A stretch of 32,164 nt of DNA, taken from IMG/VR virus record IMGVR_UViG_3300021961_000367, positions 1-32,164 of that record, one strand, 5' to 3'. Position 1 is the first letter of the stretch. Each line of letters begins with the position of its first letter. The notes under the pieces were generated by a model. The model had not been told where the DNA came from, ran no database searches, and was given only the letters and a program-made list of their open reading frames with translations. The position numbers and the translations under genes are program-made. Positions 20,484 through 28,900 of the stretch are shown here, piece after piece. Origin of the DNA: a virus.

Positions 20484-20887
20484 GCGCCAAAGATATTACC
20501 AAAAACGGCAGTAAGGTCGTCAGTGATAAGATGGACAAGGTGGGCCGGGCTATCGGCATGGAAATTCTCGGCCGAGTGACCAACCGGACGCCCGTGGATA
20601 CTGGCCGGGCCAAGGGGAATTGGAACACCTCAATCAATAGACCGGATTTTTCCACGTCTGATAGTGTGGATAAGTCGGGGGCATCCACGCGGGCGCGCGG
20701 TAAATCCATCATGAACGGGTTTCGGCTCGGGCAAGGGCAGACTCTCCACATTTCCAACGGCTTGCCGTACATCGAGCGACTGGAGCAAGGTTACAGCCAG
20801 CAAGCGCCGACCGGCATGGTTTCTGTGACGATTGCTGAACTGAGAGATTGGGTCCAGCGCATTGGTGGCAGGCTGACCAATGGCTAG
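20480..20887 (+). CDS. HK97 gp10-like tail completion/neck protein
   Basis: 135 residues from ATG 20480. It has a helical start, then RTPVDTGRAKGNWNTSI, and ISNGLPYIERLEQGYSQQAPTGMVSVTI. The pair TPVDTGRAKGNW and 'NGLPYIERLEQGYSQQAP.GM' is diagnostic for the HK97 gp10/minor capsid-tail family. It acts at the head-tail interface during joining. It ends inside the next gene. Confidence 0.88.
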   Translation: MSAKDITKNGSKVVSDKMDKVGRAIGMEILGRVTNRTPVDTGRAKGNWNTSINRPDFSTSDSVDKSGASTRARGKSIMNGFRLGQGQTLHISNGLPYIERLEQGYSQQAPTGMVSVTIAELRDWVQRIGGRLTNG

Positions 20888-21299
20888 CGCCATGCAGACC
20901 GCCGAAGGGGTGCTTTTTTCGCGTATAGCGAACAACGTCACCGAAATTGACGCGGGATGGACCTCGGCCGATAACGTAGCTTGGCCCGGTATTGATTTTG
21001 ACCCCGACGACTCTTGGATGCGTCCGACGGTTGTGTGGGGCGAGTCCGTGATGGAAACGCACGGATCGACGGGCATCAATACAGTTGTCGGAGTCCTCGT
21101 CGTGCAACTCTTTGCACGGCCGGGTCTCGGATATGGCGTCCTCAACGCATACGCCGATACCGTGCGCGACTTGTTCACCCGTTTTGCCTCGGGAAGTGTT
21201 ACCTGCTATGCGGCCAGTGGCCCGACGGCGATTGAAGGAGATACCCACTGGTTGCAAGTCAACATTTCCATCCCCTTCATTGTTGAGGAACAGACATGA
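20880..21299 (+). CDS. Tail terminator protein (DUF4128-like)
   Basis: 139 residues from ATG 20880, overlapping the previous gene by eight bases. The layout is FSRIANNVTEIDAGWT...NVAWPGIDFDPDDSWMRPTVV, then GVLVVQLFARPGLGYGVLNAYADTVRDLF and THWLQVNISIPF. This alpha/beta pattern, with F...G....NVAWPG..F.P....W.R, is typical of tail terminators that cap the tail tube and join it to the head. It overlaps the tube gene by ATGA. Confidence 0.85.
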   Translation: MASAMQTAEGVLFSRIANNVTEIDAGWTSADNVAWPGIDFDPDDSWMRPTVVWGESVMETHGSTGINTVVGVLVVQLFARPGLGYGVLNAYADTVRDLFTRFASGSVTCYAASGPTAIEGDTHWLQVNISIPFIVEEQT

Positions 21300-21706
21300 T
21301 CTACAAAAACATCCATATCACCGTAAACGGCGTGAATCTGTCGTCGTCCCTTCGCGGTCTCACGTTCACCGAGGGCGTTGAACAGCAGGAAGCCACCGCG
21401 CACGGTGATAACTGGCGCTTTTTTGAGGCGGGGCTCCAGACTGGTTCCGTGACCGCGCAGTTCTGGCAGGATTATGGTGCTAACGGCGTCGATGACACCA
21501 TTTCGGGGCTATTGTCCGATGCGGACGGATTTGTGGTCGTTATCATTCCGAATGGCGATACCGTGAGCGCCACGAACCCCAGCTTCACCGCCACCATGAA
21601 CATTGAGAACTACGAGCGGTTCTCGGGTGAAGTCGGTGACAAGGCGATTTGCTCGGTGGATTTCGCCCTTGCGGCCGAAACGGGCTTCGTGCGGGCTGAG
21701 GGTTAA
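21296..21706 (+). CDS. Major tail tube protein
   Basis: 136 residues from ATG 21296. Beta-rich: ITVNGVNLSSSLRGLTFTEGVEQQEATAHGDNWRFFEAGLQTGSVTAQFWQDY, then FVVVIIPNGDTVSATNPSFTATMNIENYERFSGEVGDKAICSVDFALA. The NGVNLS...L....G.E..EAT..GD..R....GL..GS....F.QDY pattern marks siphovirus tube proteins that polymerise around the tape measure. No Ig-like C-terminal domain is added. It overlaps the chaperone gene by TAATG. Confidence 0.87.
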   Translation: MIYKNIHITVNGVNLSSSLRGLTFTEGVEQQEATAHGDNWRFFEAGLQTGSVTAQFWQDYGANGVDDTISGLLSDADGFVVVIIPNGDTVSATNPSFTATMNIENYERFSGEVGDKAICSVDFALAAETGFVRAEG

Positions 21707-22017
21707 TGAGTAGCGCAAGGGATTTCCTATTCAAGGCGTCGGTCCCTGAGCGCGAAATTTCCGTAGGTGGTGAGGTCGTGACGGTGCGCGGCCTCACCAC
21801 TCGCGGGAAGGACGAGCTACAAGAGGCCGCAATGAATGGACAAGGCTTCAGAGCCGCCATTCTTCGCGCAACGTGCTACCTGAATGGCAAGCCCTTGTTC
21901 AAGGCCGACGATGATGTCGGCAACATTCCGAGTCATTTGACGGAAGATTTGGTCAACGCGGCGATTGAGTTGGCCGCAATGACGGCCGCAGAAGTCGACG
22001 AACTGGAAAAAAACTGA
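21706..22017 (+). CDS. Tail assembly chaperone, unshifted form (lambda G-type)
   Basis: 103 residues from ATG 21706, ending in DELEKN. The N-terminal part is a small domain (FLFKASVPEREISVGGEVVTVRGLTTRGKDELQEAA), followed by helices (LTEDLVNAAIELAAMTAAEVDE). It lies between tube and tape measure genes, as lambda G does. The gene ends at an A AAA AAC slippery site, from which a longer form is made. Confidence 0.85.
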   Translation: MSSARDFLFKASVPEREISVGGEVVTVRGLTTRGKDELQEAAMNGQGFRAAILRATCYLNGKPLFKADDDVGNIPSHLTEDLVNAAIELAAMTAAEVDELEKN

Positions 22018-22208
22018 GGACCCACCCCGAGCGCGCGTTTCGGTTTAGGCTCGCGCGGGACCTCAAGATGACGGTCGGGGAGCTGGAAGAGCGCATGAGC
22101 CACCGCGAATTCTCCGAGTGGGCGCTGGTCTACAAGATCGAACACGAACAACGGCAAGAGGCGGAAATGGACGCACAACTCGTCGCGCGGCATCGGGGCC
22201 GTAAGTAA
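21706..22208 (+). CDS. Tail assembly chaperone, -1 frameshifted form (GT-type)
   Basis: Slipping back one base at 22008-22014 (A AAA AAC) lets the ribosome read CTG at 22014 onward for 64 more codons to TAA 22206-22208, giving about 167 residues. The added part contains FRFRLARDLKMTVGELEERMSHREFSEWALVYKIEHEQRQEAEMD, the well-known T-region motif of siphovirus chaperones, and it has no good start of its own in this frame before it. This form should bind the tape measure and recruit tube subunits. The zero-frame stop is only one base past the slip site. Confidence 0.88.
22008..22014 (+). promoter_or_regulatory. -1 programmed ribosomal frameshift site
   Basis: The heptamer A AAA AAC is in the X XXY YYZ register of the upstream frame. 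The zero-frame TGA is at 22015-22017. GC-rich sequence (CGAGCGCGCG, GGCTCGCGCGGG) follows from about 22028 and could form a stimulating stem. Confidence 0.88.
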
Positions 22209-23860
22209 TGGCGACCATCGCCCAGCTTGCCGTCATTCTGTCACTGGATAAGCGCAACTTCAGTGTCGGATTACAGCAGGCTCAGAATGAAGCAGAGCAG
22301 GGCCAGCGCAGGCTTGGTAATATTACCGGACAGACCGTCAAAAGTTTGGCTTTGACGGGCCTCGCTTACTACGACACAGCGAAACAAGTTGCCCAGGCCC
22401 TCGATCAAATCGCAACGCGCGGCCTACAAGTAAACGACGTCTCCACCGCATTCACTGCGCGAGTGGGTGACCAAGATGTAGCACTCCAACGTCTGCGCGA
22501 AGCGACTAATGGCATGGTCTCAAGCTATGACTTGATGACGCAGGCCAATATCTCCCTGACGCTTGGGTCGGCTAAGAATATTTCGCAGTTTGCCGATATG
22601 GCGGCAGTGGCTCAAAAACTGGGCCGGGCGTTGGGGTTGGACGCGGCTTTCGCATTGAACTCGCTGAATATAGGTATCAGCCGTCAATCGAAATTGATTC
22701 TCGACAACCTGGGAATCATGGTTGACATCGAGCAAGCCAATCTTGCCTATGCGATCTCTTTGAACAAATCGGTCAAGGAATTGACGGATCAAGAGAAGGC
22801 GCAGGCTTTTACCAACGAAGCAATGCGGCAGGCGCGCGTAGCCGCTGATGCCATGAGTGTCTCCGTTGATTCGAGCGGGATGGCTTTTGCAAGGTTGAAA
22901 ACGAGTCTCGTCGATCTCAAAGACGCACTTGCACAACAAGGCGACGAAAGTGTGCGGGTTAGAAGTCTATTTGAATACCTGGAAGGAGGCGTCAGCACGT
23001 TCACTAATTTGATAAGTGGAAATGGGCGTGCCGCCTTAATTGATTATACAAATTCAATGCTTGCGTTGAGTACGACTGTCTCGGGCATTGAGACGGAGAA
23101 AGTGGCTTCGGGGTTTGCATATCTTAACAGTCAAGCGGACCCCATTTATTTGGAAGGTTTTGTAGTGGCAGTGGACAAAGTCGATGAGGCAATGCAACGA
23201 CTACGACGACCGGCAGAACCCATCAATATCCTTGGCTTTGGTCTCGAGTTAGACGAGGAAATCGAAATCCTAAAAACTAGCATTGGCGAATTCTTCGAAG
23301 GATTCCGCCAAGGTGGCGAGGAAGTCACAAAACTTGAGGAGGCGATCAATCCGCTGACGGGCGCACTCAACGACTATGGAACCGCATCTGCGATCATTGC
23401 GCGAGCCGAAGAGGAGCGCCGCAATTTTTTGCCAGATCTGACGTCAGCGGTGCATGGACAGAAAAACGCCATTCAGGCTTATACCGAAGAAGTCTTTAGA
23501 GAGATTTCGCACCAAGAAATGCTCAACGGCGCACTCAAGGAGCAGATTAGTCTGCGACAACAGTTGAGCACATTTCGGGGCATCCTTGGAGGCATTGCCG
23601 GTATAGCCGGAATGTTCTCGTTCCTTTCGCCCGTCACCAATTTCATTAGCGGCGCAAGCCGTGGGCTGGGATTGTTTGATAAGTTGGGGCTCTTTCCGAA
23701 GGCTGGGGCCGCACCGATGGCCGAATTCAGTGGGGCCATGCCATCCGCCTCGCCCGTCGTGGTCAATCTCTACGGTCCCGCCATGTCTCAGCTTGTTTCT
23801 GACATCACGGTCGAGCAGAACCGGGCGGTCACCTATCGCCGCGTGGCTAGGGTCGCATGA
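22208..23860 (+). CDS. Tail tape measure protein
   Basis: 550 residues from ATG 22208 (TAATG overlap). The N-terminus (LAVILSLDKRNFSVGLQQAQNEAEQGQRRLGNI) is typical of tape measures. The rest is mainly helix with many Gln, Ala and Leu. Hydrophobic segments lie near residues 486-520 (FRGILGGIAGIAGMFSFLSPV, FISGASRGLGLF). It fixes tail length and is released on DNA ejection. By the rule of about 0.15 nm per residue, the tail should be near 80 nm, which is short. The stretch around 22560-23500 is more AT-rich than the rest of the tail operon. It overlaps the next gene by ATGA. Confidence 0.9.
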   Translation: MATIAQLAVILSLDKRNFSVGLQQAQNEAEQGQRRLGNITGQTVKSLALTGLAYYDTAKQVAQALDQIATRGLQVNDVSTAFTARVGDQDVALQRLREATNGMVSSYDLMTQANISLTLGSAKNISQFADMAAVAQKLGRALGLDAAFALNSLNIGISRQSKLILDNLGIMVDIEQANLAYAISLNKSVKELTDQEKAQAFTNEAMRQARVAADAMSVSVDSSGMAFARLKTSLVDLKDALAQQGDESVRVRSLFEYLEGGVSTFTNLISGNGRAALIDYTNSMLALSTTVSGIETEKVASGFAYLNSQADPIYLEGFVVAVDKVDEAMQRLRRPAEPINILGFGLELDEEIEILKTSIGEFFEGFRQGGEEVTKLEEAINPLTGALNDYGTASAIIARAEEERRNFLPDLTSAVHGQKNAIQAYTEEVFREISHQEMLNGALKEQISLRQQLSTFRGILGGIAGIAGMFSFLSPVTNFISGASRGLGLFDKLGLFPKAGAAPMAEFSGAMPSASPVVVNLYGPAMSQLVSDITVEQNRAVTYRRVARVA

Positions 23861-24678
23861 GTACTTATCTCCTGACTGATAACCTCTACAATACCCGGCA
23901 ATACCCGTCGCATACGGTTACGGCCAGCGGTGGCGCGGTTACGGGCTACGAGGTTTTCCGCATCGCGAATGCCCGACGTCACGCTCGCGATTATTGGACG
24001 CCATTGTCTTCGAATACCGAGGTACATATTGACGTGGCTTGTGACCGCGTGCGTTCGGCTAATATGCTCGTTATTGATCGCAACTCTGGTCTCAGCGGTG
24101 CGACTATCACGGTCTCGTCATCGCAGGAGGCGGCTTACACGACCTCCGACGATACCAGCTTCACGGTGCCCAGTTCTGTCTATCGCGCCAACGGTTTGCG
24201 GTCGGGCCATCCCGTAAAAACTCAAGAAGGCGCCATTCTTTTGCCGTTCAATCTGACCGCCGGGAAATTTTGGCGCGTCACGATTGGCGCAATGGGCGCA
24301 GGCGTAAAGCCAACCATCGGCGGGCTCTGGCTCGGCCGCTCTTACAGTCCGACCATTGTGCCGCTACCGTGGGACGATGAAGCGCGATACCTGGACCGGC
24401 AGGATATTCGGCTGGGAATGCCGGGGCCGTTTTCTGATACTGGCCGCTCGGCGGATCTGCGAATCATGGTCAAGAATGACGCAGAATGGGAGACGGCTAG
24501 GCGTTCGATGTTGCAGTTCTGGAGCGGTTCGCCGCTTTGGTACGTTGCCGATAGCAATTATGGCGAGAACAGTTGGCTTGGGTACGCACCGCCGACCTCG
24601 TTTGGCGCTCCGTATACCAACCGCACCGGACGCGATCTGACCATCTCACTTTCCGAACTCCAACCCGTGCGCGTCTAA
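23857..24678 (+). CDS. Distal-tail/baseplate-like protein
   Basis: 273 residues from ATG 23857. It is beta-rich throughout (YLLTDNLYNTRQYPSHTVTAS, HIDVACDRVRSANMLVID, KFWRVTIGAMGAGVKPTIGGLWLGRSYSP, DLTISLSELQPV). The position after the tape measure and before the large hub-fibre gene is that of the distal tail protein, and the spread of beta strands fits, but I see no clear Dit motif. 'F.R.TIG.......I..LWLG....' recalls tip proteins of marine and soil siphophages. Call based on context and fold character. Confidence 0.62.
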   Translation: MSTYLLTDNLYNTRQYPSHTVTASGGAVTGYEVFRIANARRHARDYWTPLSSNTEVHIDVACDRVRSANMLVIDRNSGLSGATITVSSSQEAAYTTSDDTSFTVPSSVYRANGLRSGHPVKTQEGAILLPFNLTAGKFWRVTIGAMGAGVKPTIGGLWLGRSYSPTIVPLPWDDEARYLDRQDIRLGMPGPFSDTGRSADLRIMVKNDAEWETARRSMLQFWSGSPLWYVADSNYGENSWLGYAPPTSFGAPYTNRTGRDLTISLSELQPVRV

Positions 24679-25946
24679 TGAGCGACCTGCTTTTCTTTGC
24701 TGGCGGCAACTGCCTAGCGCGTCACGGTACTCTCGTGTGGCAGACGACGGCAGACGAGGACGCAAGCGCCGAGACGCACACACGCTCGGGCACCGCGCGG
24801 TCCTATGGCCGAGACGGCAATCTACGAAACACCGACGCTAATGTGCCGTCCTTGATGTGGCACGACACCGACTCGGACAATATTCGGGAGCCGTTTCTGC
24901 TCATTGAGGGCGAACGTACCAACCTGAACACGGAAGACGATCTTTCGGCCTGGACTACGAGCGGCACCATTACCGTGACGGGAAGCGTTGCGGATCCCGC
25001 CGAAGGGACGACCGCGTACACGGTAGCGACAACATCGGGCGGTTCTTCGACCTATATCTATCGGACAATCAATCCGACAACTAGCACGGTGAGCGTGAGT
25101 TGGATTGTGGCCAAAAACTCCGCGCCCAATGGGTCGCAGGATTTCCAACTGTACGACACGACAGCCGCCACGGATCGCATTCACCTCCGCATTCAAAGCT
25201 GGGGCGCGTCCGGCCCATCGGTCAGCGCGCAGGTTGGGACCCTCATCGGTGTGCGGACACTCGGGAGTGGATACTATCAGATTCAAGCCTATACCGAGGC
25301 CGTTGCGACGGGCAACACGAACGAGCTACGCATCTTTCCCGCCGCCAACAATGGGCAAACGGGGTCGTTTGATATTTACCGGCTAATGGTTTTTGATGAT
25401 AAGGTGCCTCTGCTGTCCGTGGTCGATGAGGGAGCCACGCATCAGAAGGACGTTTTCTATGCGCCGTTCCCCCATCCGCCGCAGGAAATGACGGTCTATC
25501 TTCGTTTCGACGAACGCGGTTCAATCACGGCAAGCAATAAAACGCTCATTCATATTGGATCAGCGACGGCGACGGCCGACCCTCGCCTAATTGTTTCCCG
25601 TGACACATCGGTCGCGAAGTATTCGGTCACGTTTGATAATGGCACTACGGTTAATAGCGCCAACGGCAACAACCTTACCACGCCCAATTTTAACGATCTC
25701 GTCGAATTGCTTGCGACATTGGACGCCAACGGCAACGTCCAGATTTCCCAGTCAATCAATAGCGGCGCTATTGATGTGGGCGCGGCATCTAGCACGACGG
25801 CGACGATTCCGGCGGCATGGGCCGCAGAGCGTCTATACATCGGATCGCGGGGTTCGTCGGGCACAACCCATCACTCAGTTGTGGCAATGTCGGACGTCAA
25901 AATCGCAAGGGGACTCAAAACCATGGCGCAGATGAGGGCACTGTGA
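24678..25946 (+). CDS. Lectin-like (LamG/concanavalin-type) tail protein
   Basis: 422 residues from ATG 24678 (TAATG overlap). The N-terminal part (FFAGGNCLARHGTLVWQTTAD, RSYGRDGNLRNTDANVPSLMW) leads to a lipase-GDSL/CBM-like beta region. The C-terminal part has the jelly-roll style of LamG domains: MTVYLRFDERGSITASNKTLIHIG, KYSVTFDNGTTV, LVELLATLDANGNVQIS, AERLYIGSRGSSGTTHHSVVAMSDVKIARG. Such domains bind carbohydrate, so it may help host surface recognition. It overlaps the hub-fibre gene by GTGA. Exact virion position is not shown. Confidence 0.72.
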   Translation: MSDLLFFAGGNCLARHGTLVWQTTADEDASAETHTRSGTARSYGRDGNLRNTDANVPSLMWHDTDSDNIREPFLLIEGERTNLNTEDDLSAWTTSGTITVTGSVADPAEGTTAYTVATTSGGSSTYIYRTINPTTSTVSVSWIVAKNSAPNGSQDFQLYDTTAATDRIHLRIQSWGASGPSVSAQVGTLIGVRTLGSGYYQIQAYTEAVATGNTNELRIFPAANNGQTGSFDIYRLMVFDDKVPLLSVVDEGATHQKDVFYAPFPHPPQEMTVYLRFDERGSITASNKTLIHIGSATATADPRLIVSRDTSVAKYSVTFDNGTTVNSANGNNLTTPNFNDLVELLATLDANGNVQISQSINSGAIDVGAASSTTATIPAAWAAERLYIGSRGSSGTTHHSVVAMSDVKIARGLKTMAQMRAL

Positions 25947-28900
25947 GACACGGCGTTACCGATGCGCTCCGGCAATACCTGGAGGGCGTACCGACCAAGG
26001 CGCGCCCGATTCTCGAAACCCTCACGACAGCCGCGACCGACATTCGCGATCATTATAGCGATTGGCTGACTGCCGATTCGCTCACGGGCCTTACCCCTAC
26101 GGTTGAATGGGTACAACTACAGGGCTCGGGTCTAACGACAATCCTTGAAAACACGACACAAAATGCGGGCGCGGACATTACTGCGCTCACGGCCCCGCTT
26201 TCATCCCCGCTGAATGTTGCGCTGATCGAGTGGAGTGAGGCCACGACGGCACCGGAAGACGAAATACTCGGGGCCACCGCCTACCTGGATCCGCGACGAG
26301 ATGGCGGCTCGCCGGTAGAGGTTGCACGCTTCTACGCGGCCATTTTCCAACTGGTCAATATCACGGACGAAGGCGGCGAGCAGGTTTGGAATCTTCGCCA
26401 GCTTGCGGCTGATATTGTCGACGCGGATGAGAACGGCGCCGCTGGCAATGTCTCGTTTTCATTTGGGCTAAACGGTCGCGGCCCGGTTGTTGGCCCTCGC
26501 GCGCCCATCATCGAACGTGGCACCGTCATCGACTACTATGCCAAACCGGCCACGGTTCTCATGATATGGGCGATCAAGGCTGACGGCTCCGACGCAGGGA
26601 ATGTCGCGTGGCGATGTGACGCAAATGCCTCACAGGTCACATCCAACGGGCACGTCATCAGCCGTCGCACCTTGACCGTGCTGGATGATGAATTCGCAAC
26701 CGCGCCGCTCCAGTACACAATCAGCACCGCACAATCGGGCGTCCCGGTCTGCTCTATCACGAATAACGGCACGTTTAGCGATGCGACGATTCAGTGGACG
26801 GGCGACGGCAACGATTTCGACCTAGGCCAGACGCCGGGCGCCGATACCGACCTTCAGTTGACGCTCCAATACGCGACGCCGAATGATTCGGAGGTGCGCG
26901 GGTATCTTTACGACAATAATTCCGCCGCCTGGGTTCGCTTTTACGACGGCGACGTCATCGGGCAAGATAATTCGGCCAACCCGGCTGTAGTTGCTGGCGA
27001 CATTTACGCCAACAACGGCGCAGACCTGAGTGGTGTTTCTCGGTTGCAGGCGTATGACGTCAAGGTTGAGCTGGACGCCTCCACGGGTGGCCGTCACACC
27101 CCGCGTCTTTTCCGCGTCGGGCTCATTGAGGTGGAGCGCGAGGTTCTCGACGGCTTGGTTGATTTTGGCGAGACTGCCTATGCTATCGACCCGGTGACCA
27201 GCCAGTCGGAGATTCCCCAACTCAAGGTATTTCTTGCTCGTGACGGTGTGCGCGATTATCGCTCTTGGGCAGAAGAACTGTTCGCCAGTTCGGCGCTGAA
27301 TAAGACCGAGTTTCGGATTTGGGTCGGCCATCCCGATCTAGCGCGGCAGGATTGGCTTCACATCGACGACTATATCGTCGCTGGCTATAGCCCGAGCGCG
27401 ACCGGGATTGCCGTTGATTGCGTGTCGTCGCTCCAGTATGCCCTCGCTACGATTCCGCCCGAGAGCGGGAACGCGCGGAGCCCCATCGTCTTCGATGGCA
27501 CAACGCTTCAGGCGACCTACAACAGCGTACTGAACACGCACGTTGGTCTAGCGACTCGCTATCGCGGTGCCGGTATCCAGGACAATACCACCACCGTCGC
27601 CAAGACCATCGACAAAAGCATCGAAGCCATCGACGTTCTGCGCGAGCTGACGTTCCTTGATGGATCGGCGCTTATTTCCTCGCAGGGTCGGTTCAAGGTC
27701 CAGCGCATTGTCGATGCGACCGACCCGACGTTCATCGAGGCGCCGCTCGTCGCATTTGAGCGCGACGAGGTAGAGGTGACAGCCGTGACGGCGGGCTTTG
27801 AACGCCGCATCACGCAGTTCGGCGTGCCGTATGGATGGGCCGACGGCGAGTACGCGGGCGAACGCGAGACAAGTGCGCCTACGACGGTGCTCGACAACTT
27901 CGGACTGCGCGGCACGCTCGGCAAGCAAATGCTCGACGATTCGATCGCGCAATGGATCGACACGGCGGCTCTGGCCGACCGCATTGGTGACCGAATGATC
28001 GCGCTGTTCGCGACCGGCTGTATTCAAATGCGTCTGCGCGCCGCTGTACCGCATCCGCATCTGGAGCCAGGCGACCCTATCGCGCTCGATCAAGACGTCT
28101 TCGTCGGCTACGACCCACTCAATTCGCGGTCGCTTCGTGGCCGGGCAGGAATGCGGGGCCGTATTGTCCAGTGCCACGACATCATGGGCACGGATTTTAC
28201 CGTCTGGCTTCTGCCCGCCGTCAGTAGTGGGAAGACGCAGATTACGGTCGTTAACACACTCAAGGGCCTTGGCATTTCGTCTTCGGATGTCCCGTCCGGT
28301 GCGGTGACGCAATATGAAGGCGACATCAACCACAACGCCTTGCTCAATTACGAAGCGAACCGTCACATCGACCACGCGGCCGTCTCAATCTCAACGGACT
28401 CCGGCCTCGACGGTGGCGGCGATCTGACGGCGTCGCGCACAATCTCGCTTGCGTTCAATGAGCTTTCCGACCGCGACTTCGCTGGCAGTGACAAGCTGGT
28501 CTTTTATTCGCCAGACGGCGGCGGGCACTTCACCGACATCGCCTCGGGTATCCCGATCTCGGTGTTTCAGAATACCTCGCTTCTCGAGACGATTACGGCG
28601 GGATCAGGAATCGATGTAACGGGTTCAGGTACGTCGCGCACGGTTGCAGTTAAGTATTCTGCGGGATCGTCCAACGTCATCACTTCCGCCCCGAATACGC
28701 CGATCACCGTGACGGGCTCGGATGCGATCATCGTCGCGGATGGCGGTCTTACTGGTGCGGTCGAGGCGGTTATCCTCGACACGATTCCGGTCAGCGTGTT
28801 TCTGGATGACAATACATACCTGACGCCCGGCGAGGCCGTTACCTCAATCACAGCAGGCGCGCTGATTGACGTCACGGGAACCGCTACGGTGCCGATTATT

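Noticed and set aside
22018-22207. Separate gene downstream of the chaperone with its own start
   Set aside because: ATG codons in this frame lie inside the conserved motif, with no ribosome-binding site; the frameshift explains the frame better.
27548-28375. Long minus-strand open frame of 275 residues
   Set aside because: It lies fully inside the hub-fibre gene, whose frame is continuous and has family-like features. The arginine- and histidine-rich translation looks like a shadow.
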